From Candidatus Omnitrophota bacterium (GTDB lineage Bacteria > Omnitrophota > Gorgyraeia > B26-G9): DNA of 57,085 nt. The notes beneath the pieces were generated by a model. It was not told the DNA's origin and did no database searches. It saw only the letters and a program-made list of their open reading frames with translations. Positions 49,227 through 57,085 of the stretch are shown one piece after another (position 1 is the first letter of the stretch; every line of letters starts with the position of its first letter). The translations under genes were made by a program, and so were the position numbers. Location: contig JACQZH010000018.1 of the NCBI GenBank assembly GCA_016213925.1, forward strand, positions 1 through 57,085. Reading direction: 5' to 3'.

Positions 49227-49940
49227 ATGCAAAATGATAATTTAGATTACAATGAGCTTAAAAAAAGGGGTTTTTTGAAACCCAGGCATCCTGGTTTTGT
49301 TACTTTAAGAACAAGTATGCTGTTTGGAAATTATTCCTTCGCGCAATTATCCGCGCTTGGCAGGATCGCGGAAAAATACGCGCAGGGATATACGCATCTA
49401 ACTGTCCGCCAAGGCATAGAAATTCCGTTTATTCGCATAGAGGATATAGAGCTTGTGGAAAAAGAGCTTAAAGAAGCGAATATCCGGCCGGGAACTTCAG
49501 GCCCGCGGCTTCGGCCGATAACAGCGTGTCCCGGCAGTAACTGGTGCAAGCAGGGATTGATCGACACATTTGGCCTTGTAAAACGGCTGGAACAATCAGG
49601 CATATATTGCGGAATGGAATTGCCGCATAAGCTGAAAATCGCGCTTTCAGGATGCCCTAATTCTTGCACGCGTGTGCAGTTTAGCGATATTGGCGTCTTT
49701 GGGAAAGCTCAAACTTCAGGTTTGGAAAGGAAAATGGGCTTTGGAGTATTTGCCGGAGGATGCGGCGGGCGCGATTTTCGCATTGGTTTTGAAATTGATA
49801 AAATTTTTTCTGAAGATGGAGTAGTATTATTTATTGAAAAAGTAATAGATTTTTATTTAAACAATGGCAAGCCAAGGCAAAGGTTGGGCGTACTGATTGA
49901 AAATTTCGGGAAAAATAAATTTTTAGAAAAAGTGTTATAA
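49227..49940 (+). CDS. Small siroheme/4Fe-4S sulfite reductase
   Basis: A 237-residue protein, less than half the size of CysI. It has the ferredoxin-like half-domain (R-H-P-G-F-V-T-L-R, R-Q-G-I-E-I-P-F) and the siroheme-cluster ligands C-P-G-S-N-W-C and C-P-N-S-C (C-x5-C and C-x3-C). This matches low-molecular-weight assimilatory sulfite reductases of anaerobes. Following cysH, it would reduce sulfite to sulfide. It needs siroheme, which the cobA-hemD genes at 17 kb can supply, but the precorrin-2 dehydrogenase at 12.4 kb seems damaged. Confidence 0.87.
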   Translation: MQNDNLDYNELKKRGFLKPRHPGFVTLRTSMLFGNYSFAQLSALGRIAEKYAQGYTHLTVRQGIEIPFIRIEDIELVEKELKEANIRPGTSGPRLRPITACPGSNWCKQGLIDTFGLVKRLEQSGIYCGMELPHKLKIALSGCPNSCTRVQFSDIGVFGKAQTSGLERKMGFGVFAGGCGGRDFRIGFEIDKIFSEDGVVLFIEKVIDFYLNNGKPRQRLGVLIENFGKNKFLEKVL

Positions 49941-49999
49941 ATAACGCAACTAGTGCTAGAATATTAGTAGAAGAAGATAGTGTTTTCTTGATGGTCAAC

Positions 50000-50038
50000 T
50001 TGTTGGATTACTACTACGTTGATTATTTAGGTAGTAAT
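50000..50038 (+). promoter_or_regulatory. Putative promoter and operator of the second Rrf2 gene
   Basis: TTGTTG (50000-50005), a 17-base spacer and TTATTT (50023-50028) form a weak promoter. ATTACTAC (50007-50014) and GTAGTAAT (50031-50038) form an 8-base inverted repeat with 16 bases between, which brackets the promoter. It suggests autoregulation. Confidence 0.5.
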
Positions 50039-50050
50039 AGGAGGAAGAGG

Positions 50051-50494
50051 ATGAAGATATCTACTAGGGCACGTTATGGTTCGCGTTTAATGATCGATCT
50101 GGGTATACATTACGGAGAAAAACCGGTTTTCCTTAAAGAGATTGCGAAATCGCAGGATATTTCTGAAAAATATTTAAGTCAGATAATATTGCTTTTAAAA
50201 TCCGCGGGACTGGTTAATTCTTTCCGGGGAGCTCATGGAGGATATGTTTTGGCTAAGCCTCCGGATAAGATCAGCATGAAAGATATAGTGGGAGTTTTAG
50301 AAGGCGGGTTTAATCTTGTTGAATGTGTTAAAGATTCTTCCAAGTGTCCGCGTGTTTCTCAATGCGTAACAAGGGATCTTTGGCATATTCTGGAAGAAAG
50401 TATTTCTGATACTTTGTCCGGGTTTACATTGGATGATATGATAAACAAGTTTAAGGCTAAACAGGCGCAATTGGGGGAGATGTATCATATATAG
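50051..50494 (+). CDS. Rrf2-family regulator, cysteine-metabolism context
   Basis: A 147-residue winged-helix protein: M-K-I-S-T-R-A-R-Y-G-S-R-L, then D-I-S-E-K-Y-L-S-Q-I recognition region, G-A-H-G-G-Y wing. Three cysteines in C-x6-C-x5-C order (E-C-V-K-D-S-S-K-C, then V-S-Q-C) could hold a 2Fe-2S cluster, as in IscR. Its place between cysH/sulfite reductase and metY-cysK, upstream of nifS, suits a CymR/IscR-like regulator of sulfur or Fe-S supply. I use the ATG at 50051 after GGAGG. Confidence 0.87.
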   Translation: MKISTRARYGSRLMIDLGIHYGEKPVFLKEIAKSQDISEKYLSQIILLLKSAGLVNSFRGAHGGYVLAKPPDKISMKDIVGVLEGGFNLVECVKDSSKCPRVSQCVTRDLWHILEESISDTLSGFTLDDMINKFKAKQAQLGEMYHI

Positions 50495-51965
<1,471 letters not shown>

Positions 51966-52028
51966 TGTTGAAAAATATTGATTGGCAGCTGCGATCAATT
52001 ATTCTAAAGCAGAAAGGAGAGGATAGTT

Positions 52029-52967
52029 ATGTCACGGATATTTACGGATATAACAAAGACTATCGGTAATACTCCCTTGGTTAAAATAAATAAATTAGCT
52101 CAAGGGTTAAATTCTACTATTCTGGCAAAGCTTGAATTTTTTAACCCGCTTTCAAGCGTAAAAGACAGGATTGGAGTGGCAATGATCGAAGCCGCGGAAC
52201 GTGATGCTAAGATAAATAAGGAGACTGTTATAATTGAGCCGACCAGCGGCAATACCGGGATTGCCTTGGCTTTTGTTTGCGCGGCAAAGGGATATAAGCT
52301 TGTTTTGACTATGCCGGAAACTATGAGTGTCGAAAGAAGAAAATTATTAAAAATCCTCGGCGCGCAGGTTGTGTTGACGGAAGGCGCTCAAGGCATGAAC
52401 GGAGCGGTTAAAAAAGCGGAAGAGCTGGCTAAGGAAATTAAAAACAGTTTTATACCGCAGCAGTTTAAAAATCCGGCGAATCCTGAAATCCACAGGCAGA
52501 CAACCGCAAAAGAGATATGGGATGATACAGACGGTAAAGTGGATATTTTAGTCGCCGGAGTCGGTACCGGAGGCACGATTACCGGAGTCGGCGAGGTGTT
52601 AAAGGCTAAAAATCCGCAGATTAAAATCATCGGCCTTGAGCCGAAAGAGTCGGCAGTATTATCAGGGAAAGCTCCGGGCTCTCACAAGATTCAGGGGATT
52701 GGAGCAGGGTTTGTGCCGGAAATTCTAAACCGCGGGATAATCGATGAAATTATTACCGTGGCTCATGAAGACGCGGGGATTTTTGCCAGGCGGCTAGCAA
52801 AAGAGGAGGGTATCCTGGTCGGTATTTCAAGCGGCGCGGCTATGTGGGCGGCGCTTGAAATCGCCAAACGTAATCCCGCTGAAAGCAAGAATATTGTGGT
52901 AATATTCCCTAGTTGCGGAGAAAGATATCTTTCTACTTGGCTTTTTGATGAATTTGTGTATGATTAG
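52029..52967 (+). CDS. cysK: Cysteine synthase A
   Basis: A 312-residue PLP enzyme combining O-acetylserine and sulfide. Lys in S-S-V-K-D-R, T-S-G-N-T-G-I substrate loop, G-V-G-T-G-G-T-I phosphate loop and G-I-S-S-G-A-A-M end segment are all present. GGAGAGG precedes the ATG. A serine acetyltransferase (cysE) is not in the window. Confidence 0.97.
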   Translation: MSRIFTDITKTIGNTPLVKINKLAQGLNSTILAKLEFFNPLSSVKDRIGVAMIEAAERDAKINKETVIIEPTSGNTGIALAFVCAAKGYKLVLTMPETMSVERRKLLKILGAQVVLTEGAQGMNGAVKKAEELAKEIKNSFIPQQFKNPANPEIHRQTTAKEIWDDTDGKVDILVAGVGTGGTITGVGEVLKAKNPQIKIIGLEPKESAVLSGKAPGSHKIQGIGAGFVPEILNRGIIDEIITVAHEDAGIFARRLAKEEGILVGISSGAAMWAALEIAKRNPAESKNIVVIFPSCGERYLSTWLFDEFVYD

Positions 52968-52972
52968 ATAAT

Positions 52973-54100
52973 ATGGATAAACATAAAAGCCTTGGAATAA
53001 CACAAACAAAATATTATACGTTTGCCGAGACTCCTAATGAAATGCCGCTTGAATCAGGAGGAAAATTAGGGCCGATTACACTGGCTTATGAGACATACGG
53101 CGAGCTTAATGCGGAAAAAAATAATGCTGTGCTTGTCCTGCATGCTTTTTCCGGCGACGCGCACGCGGCTGGGTTTCATAAAGGAGATGATAAACCCGGC
53201 TGGTGGGATGATATGGTCGGCCCGGGCAAAGCGTTCGATACTAAAAAATATTTTGTTATCTGTTCAAACTGCATCGGAGGCTGTAAAGGAAGCACCGGCC
53301 CCTCATCTATCAATCCGAAAACCGGAAAACCCTACGCTATCGATTTTCCGATGATTACGATCGTCGATATGGTCAACGCGCAGCGGCAGCTGATTGATCA
53401 TCTTGGGATAAAGAAACTTTTGGCTGTTAGCGGAGGTTCAATGGGCGGTATGCAGGTTTTGCAATGGGTAGCTTCATATCCGGATATGGTATGCTGCGCG
53501 ATACCGATTGCAACGACTTTAAAACACTCTCCACAGCAAATCGCTTTTGATGAAGTAGGCCGCCAGGCGGTTATGGCTGATCCTGACTGGCGGCAGGGTA
53601 ATTACTATGGGCATAAACAGCCGGAACGAGGGCTGGCGATTGCCCGCATGATCGGGCATATTACTTATATGAGCGATGAATCCATGGAGGAGAAGTTTTC
53701 AAGAAAGTTAAAAGATAGTAATTATAGTTTTAGCTTTAAAACTGATTTTGAGGTTGAAGGATATTTGCGTTACCGCGGCGACAGTTTTGTTAAAAGGTTT
53801 GACGCGAATTCATATTTGTATATTACCAAGGCAATGGATTATTTTGATCTGTCAGGGGGGAAATTATTCCCGGCCGGAAGAAAGATCAATACGCGGTTTT
53901 TAGTTATCGCGTTTAAGTCGGACTGGCTCTATCCTGCGTATCAGTCTAAGGAAATCGTTCATGAATTGAAAATCCGCAGGGTTGAAGGAACGTATTGTGA
54001 GATACCATCCACATATGGGCATGATGCTTTTTTACTGGAAATAGATGAACAGGCGCACTTAATAAGCCATTTTTTAAATACGGCTTATGAAAATCTATAA
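52973..54100 (+). CDS. metX: Homoserine O-acetyltransferase
   Basis: A 375-residue alpha/beta-hydrolase-fold enzyme that acetylates homoserine for methionine synthesis. The nucleophile is S156 in G-G-S-M-G-G-M-Q. The acid and base are seen in D-x-L-Y-P and Y-G-H-D-A-F. The start lies 6 bases after cysK. metW follows after 4 bases, the usual metX-metW pairing. Confidence 0.96.
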   Translation: MDKHKSLGITQTKYYTFAETPNEMPLESGGKLGPITLAYETYGELNAEKNNAVLVLHAFSGDAHAAGFHKGDDKPGWWDDMVGPGKAFDTKKYFVICSNCIGGCKGSTGPSSINPKTGKPYAIDFPMITIVDMVNAQRQLIDHLGIKKLLAVSGGSMGGMQVLQWVASYPDMVCCAIPIATTLKHSPQQIAFDEVGRQAVMADPDWRQGNYYGHKQPERGLAIARMIGHITYMSDESMEEKFSRKLKDSNYSFSFKTDFEVEGYLRYRGDSFVKRFDANSYLYITKAMDYFDLSGGKLFPAGRKINTRFLVIAFKSDWLYPAYQSKEIVHELKIRRVEGTYCEIPSTYGHDAFLLEIDEQAHLISHFLNTAYENL

Positions 54101-54104
54101 CTGA

Positions 54105-54737
54105 ATGCTTCTTGCTCGGAAAACGGTTATGGAAATGAAAAAAAATATTAAATTAGATAATAAGATAATTTGTGATATTATTGAGCGGGAATCGAAAGTG
54201 CTGGACCTTGGCTGCGGTGACGGGGAATTGCTTCAGCTCTTGACTAAAGAGAAAAACGCACAGGTGCAGGGTATTGAATTAAGCGAGAAAGCAATTTATA
54301 AATGCGTGGAAAAAGGGGTTAGTGTTTTTCACGGCGATATTGAAAGCGGCTTAAACGGCTATCCGGATAAATTTTTCAATTACGTTATTTTAAACCAAAG
54401 TTTACAGGAAACAAGAAATGTCGAATTTGTTATTAAAGAAGCTTTACGAGTCGGAGAGAGGGTAATTGTCGGGTTTCCGAACTTTGCTTTTATTCAGGCG
54501 CGTTTTAGGATATTTTTTAAAGGTAAAGTTCCGATAACGGAATCCTTGCCGTTCCGCTGGTTTGATACTCCTAACTTGCATTTTTTGAGTACTACTGATT
54601 TTATTGATTTTTGCCGGGTAAAAAACATAACCATTCTAAAAAAATTTTATTTAGGCCGCGGCAAGGCCGTTAAAATTATGCCGAATCTTTTTGCCCATAA
54701 CGCTATTTTTGTGATAACGTTGAGGCGGATGAAATGA
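54105..54737 (+). CDS. metW: MetW methyltransferase-like protein
   Basis: A 210-residue class I SAM-dependent-methyltransferase-fold protein with V-L-D-L-G-C-G-D-G-E-L-L, G-I-E-L-S and F-P-N-F-A motifs, matching MetW. It always neighbours metX and is thought to assist homoserine acetylation or methionine synthesis; its reaction is not established. Start choice is uncertain: ATGs at 54105, 54129 and 54135 are in frame and none has a good ribosome site. The stop overlaps mnmA by 4 bases. Confidence 0.85.
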   Translation: MLLARKTVMEMKKNIKLDNKIICDIIERESKVLDLGCGDGELLQLLTKEKNAQVQGIELSEKAIYKCVEKGVSVFHGDIESGLNGYPDKFFNYVILNQSLQETRNVEFVIKEALRVGERVIVGFPNFAFIQARFRIFFKGKVPITESLPFRWFDTPNLHFLSTTDFIDFCRVKNITILKKFYLGRGKAVKIMPNLFAHNAIFVITLRRMK

Positions 54738-55810
54738 AACGAAAAGTGCTGGTGGCAATGAGCGGAGGAGTTGATTCTTCGGCCGCGGCGTATCTGCTTA
54801 AAAAAGACGGTTTTGAAGCCGTCGGGGTTACGATGTGCCTGGGAATCAGTGATGAAAACGCTGATGATAAAACACGCTGCTGCGGAGTTTCAGCTATTGA
54901 AGATGCGAGAAAAGTATGCGGCCATTTAGGGATCAGCCATTATGTGCTTGATTTTTCCAAAGAGATGGAAAGCGAAATAATTGAGAATTTTGTCCTTGAA
55001 TATGTAAAGGCGCGTACGCCGAATCCCTGCGTAAGATGCAATGATTATTTAAAATTCGGTAAACTTCTCGATTACAGCCGCAAGTTTGGTTTTGATTTTC
55101 TGGCTACCGGCCATTACGCGCGCATTGAAAATATTGACGGTGATTATAGGCTTAAAGAGCCTAAGGATTTAAACAAGGACCAGACATATTTTCTTTATGG
55201 CATAAAAAAAGAGAATTTAAGCGCGATCCTTTTTCCTTTAGCTGATTATACCAAGGAGGAAGTGCGTAATATTGCCAGGCAGGCAGGTTTGCCGGTTGCG
55301 GAAAAACCGCAAAGCCAGGATATTTGTTTTATTTCCGGGAAAGATTATAAGGAATTTGTTTCAAAAAGAGCGCGGATAAAATCCGGCGATATCGTGGATA
55401 TGAAGGGGATTGTTATTGGCAGCCACAGCGGTATTATAAATTATACCCGCGGCCAGCGTACGGGCTTAAGAATAGCCAGGCAAAAACCGCTCTATGTTGT
55501 TGATATAGACGCTAAGAAAAATCAGGTTATTGTCGGCAATAAAGAGGATTTAAAATCCGATAAGGCTTTGGTCAGCGGTTTGAATCTGCTGGTTGATGAA
55601 TTGCCGGAAAAAACTTCGGCAAAGATACGCTACCGCCATAAGAAAGCCGCGTGTTCGATTAAGCTTGCCGATAGAGGTTCGCTGGAGGTTGTGTTTGAGG
55701 ATGCCCAGGAAGCGGTAACTGCCGGGCAATCGATTGTATTTTATGAGAATAATACCGTACTTGGAGGCGGAATAATTGAAAAAGCGGGCATGCGCGATAA
55801 AGAAAGATAA
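54734..55810 (+). CDS. mnmA: tRNA 2-thiouridylase
   Basis: A 358-residue enzyme that puts sulfur on U34 of tRNA(Lys/Glu/Gln). PP-loop A-M-S-G-G-V-D-S-S, catalytic Cys in N-P-C-V-R-C-N and second Cys in Q-D-I-C-F-I. Sulfur comes from a cysteine desulfurase such as nifS at 56.8 kb through relay proteins. Its target position is the same as that of MnmE (6.6 kb). Normal length. Confidence 0.95.
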   Translation: MKRKVLVAMSGGVDSSAAAYLLKKDGFEAVGVTMCLGISDENADDKTRCCGVSAIEDARKVCGHLGISHYVLDFSKEMESEIIENFVLEYVKARTPNPCVRCNDYLKFGKLLDYSRKFGFDFLATGHYARIENIDGDYRLKEPKDLNKDQTYFLYGIKKENLSAILFPLADYTKEEVRNIARQAGLPVAEKPQSQDICFISGKDYKEFVSKRARIKSGDIVDMKGIVIGSHSGIINYTRGQRTGLRIARQKPLYVVDIDAKKNQVIVGNKEDLKSDKALVSGLNLLVDELPEKTSAKIRYRHKKAACSIKLADRGSLEVVFEDAQEAVTAGQSIVFYENNTVLGGGIIEKAGMRDKER

Positions 55811-55813
55811 TTT

Positions 55814-56719
55814 ATGGACGTTAAGCAAAAGATAGAAAAATTAAAGAAAAAAAGAAATGCCGTAATCCTGGTGCATAACTATCAGCTGCCTGAAGTGCAG
55901 GATATTGCCGATTATACAGGTGATTCTCTGGGGTTGAGTGTAGAGGCGTCAAAGACTAAGGCGGATGTGATTGTGTTTTGCGGAGTATATTTTATGGCGG
56001 AAACCGCGAAAATATTATCGCCTGAAAAAACCGTGCTTATTCCGGATAAGCATGCCGGATGCCCTTTGGCAAACATGATTAACATCAAACAGTTAAAGGA
56101 ATTTAAAGAGAAAAATCCCGGCGTTAAAATATTATGCTATGTGAATTCCTCGGCAAAGATAAAAGCGGAAAGCGATATCTGCTGTACTTCGGCTAACGCG
56201 CTGGAGATAGCGGAAAAGGCTTTTACCGAAGATGATAAGATCTGCCTTATCCCGGATAAGAATCTGGCGCAGTATGTGGCTTCGAAAGTAAAGCGCAACT
56301 TTATTTTCTGGCCTGGTTATTGCCCGACGCACGCGTGGATTTTGCCGGAACATATAAAGAAACAAAGGGAAAAATATCCGCGGGCAGAAGTTTTGGCACA
56401 TCCTGAATGTTCTCAAGCAGTGCTCGCGGTTAGCGATAAGGTTTTTTCTACCGGAGGCATGAGCAGTTATGTTAAAAAATCAAAATCAAAAGAATTTATT
56501 ATCGGAACGGAAAACGGCATGCTTTACCGTTTAAAACAGGACAATCCGGACAAGGAATTTTATCCGGCAGCGGATATCGCGGTATGCCGGAACATGAAAA
56601 AGATAACCCTTGATAAAGTTGTCTGGTCTTTGGAAAATATGAAAGAAGAAGTTATTGTGCCTGAAGACATAATAAGCAAAGCGAAAACAAGTATCCAGGC
56701 AATGCTCAAATATGTTTGA
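55814..56719 (+). CDS. nadA: Quinolinate synthase
   Basis: A 301-residue 4Fe-4S enzyme that makes quinolinate for NAD. Cluster cysteines can be read at C-G-V-Y-F-M-A-E, the second in H-P-E-C, and the third near I-A-V-C-R. It also has V-H-N-Y-Q and Y-C-P-T-H. nadB and nadC are not in the window. It likely sits in a run with nifS because the cluster must be supplied by the desulfurase, a common pairing. Confidence 0.96.
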   Translation: MDVKQKIEKLKKKRNAVILVHNYQLPEVQDIADYTGDSLGLSVEASKTKADVIVFCGVYFMAETAKILSPEKTVLIPDKHAGCPLANMINIKQLKEFKEKNPGVKILCYVNSSAKIKAESDICCTSANALEIAEKAFTEDDKICLIPDKNLAQYVASKVKRNFIFWPGYCPTHAWILPEHIKKQREKYPRAEVLAHPECSQAVLAVSDKVFSTGGMSSYVKKSKSKEFIIGTENGMLYRLKQDNPDKEFYPAADIAVCRNMKKITLDKVVWSLENMKEEVIVPEDIISKAKTSIQAMLKYV

Positions 56720-56756
56720 TTTGTCTTAAAAATATAGCCTGAAAACAGCTTTCCTA

Positions 56757-56781
56757 AATATTAGTTTGGGTATATAATATT
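56757..56781 (+). promoter_or_regulatory. Putative promoter and operator of nifS
   Basis: TATAAT (56773-56778) lies 41 bases before the ATG. AATATTA (56757-56763) and TAATATT (56775-56781) form an inverted repeat with 11 bases between, straddling the promoter. It could be a site for the Rrf2 regulator at 50.1 kb, but its sequence differs from that gene's own repeat. Confidence 0.45.
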
Positions 56782-56819
56782 TTTTTTGGTAGTTAAGTGG
56801 TTTCTGTAAGGAGGATATA

Positions 56820-57085
56820 ATGCCGGAACGTTTGGTATATCTTGATCATAATGCGACTACGCCTGTGCATCCTGAAGTGCAAAAGGTAATGCTTGAGGCA
56901 ATGAAGGAGTTTGGCAATCCTTCGAGCATGCACAGCTTCGGCCTCCAGGCAAAGCAAATGATCGAAAATTCCAGGGAAAGTATTGCTTCATTTATCAATT
57001 CCGCCGCGGAGGATATCATCTTTGTCGGCAGCGGTTCAGAGGCAAATAATACGGTATTTAACCTTACTTCATGCCCCTCATTAGT
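56820..57085 (+). CDS. nifS: Cysteine desulfurase NifS-type, 3' end missing
   Basis: The first 88 residues of a PLP-dependent desulfurase are visible. They read Y-L-D-H-N-A-T-T-P-V-H-P-E-V, then F-G-N-P-S-S-M-H, then S-G-S-E-A-N-N. The PLP lysine and catalytic Cys lie beyond the window. A strong AAGGAGG site precedes the ATG. It would provide sulfur for Fe-S clusters, mnmA and nadA. Being next to nadA suggests it serves its cluster. Confidence 0.92.
   Translation, partial: MPERLVYLDHNATTPVHPEVQKVMLEAMKEFGNPSSMHSFGLQAKQMIENSRESIASFINSAAEDIIFVGSGSEANNTVFNLTSCPSL

Overview
The window is one continuous stretch of bacterial chromosome with low-to-moderate GC, and almost every gene lies on the + strand in tight operons. 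The gene content is that of an anaerobe. It has superoxide reductase, rubredoxin, A-type flavoprotein, hybrid cluster protein and several ferritin-like proteins, FeoAB, radical-SAM enzymes, and siroheme-based haem synthesis. My best guess is an uncultivated lineage such as Omnitrophota or a neighbour. That placement rests on gene content and general resemblance, not on a marker-gene analysis. I saw no rRNA, tRNA or CRISPR.

1-10.9 kb is mostly housekeeping: a partial CheC-like phosphatase, a Nudix hydrolase, a bifunctional-nuclease-family protein, a broken CCA-adding enzyme gene, a PflX-like radical-SAM protein, purH, folC, mnmE, aroK, dprA, comFB and cheR. 10.9-19.9 kb is a tetrapyrrole and cytochrome-c biogenesis operon: ResB-like, RnfG-like, a shortened precorrin-2 dehydrogenase, CcsA-like, hemA, hemC, an HD-GYP response regulator, a cobA-hemD fusion and an AhbC-like radical-SAM enzyme. 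This points to the siroheme-dependent route to haem. 19.9-28.3 kb carries an RCK potassium-channel regulator, a HAMP-PAS protein, a TPR-SpoIID protein, feoAB, a small membrane protein and a membrane-fused spermidine-synthase-like protein on the - strand.

28.3-34.2 kb is the accessory region. It holds two full copies, one diverged copy and one fragment of a ~248-bp non-coding element. The element has GTAA-starting inverted ends, and two copies have perfect 8-bp target duplications, so it looks like an IS66-type MITE. The region also has many palindromes, rpmB, an exported glucan-phosphorylase-like protein, and a DUF2283 gene with a small partner.

34.2-47.4 kb is an oxidative and nitrosative stress block led by a Fur/PerR-type regulator. 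It contains a flavin reductase, a small membrane protein, superoxide reductase, ferritin, thioredoxin, rubredoxin, a Dps-like protein, FprA, a rubrerythrin-like protein, glutaredoxin, thioredoxin reductase, a PPOX-family protein and a metal permease with an HMA domain. Next come a cysteine-bearing Rrf2 regulator, a shortened ferredoxin-like protein, Hcp, a DUF547 pair and a divergent 6-phosphogluconolactonase.

47.7-57.1 kb is a sulfur block: DUF2061, cysH, a small siroheme sulfite reductase, a second Rrf2 regulator, metY, cysK, metX, metW, mnmA, nadA and the start of nifS. Siroheme from the 12-19 kb operon would serve the sulfite reductase.

Three points deserve attention. Three genes (cca, the precorrin-2 dehydrogenase and the Hcp-linked ferredoxin) lack internal blocks their families normally have, and in two of them the lost block carries the cofactor motif. 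The MITE family looks recently mobile. Intergenic spaces carry two recurrent patterns: degenerate 7-bp tandem arrays, and a paired-hairpin element whose stem sequence changes while the pairing is kept.
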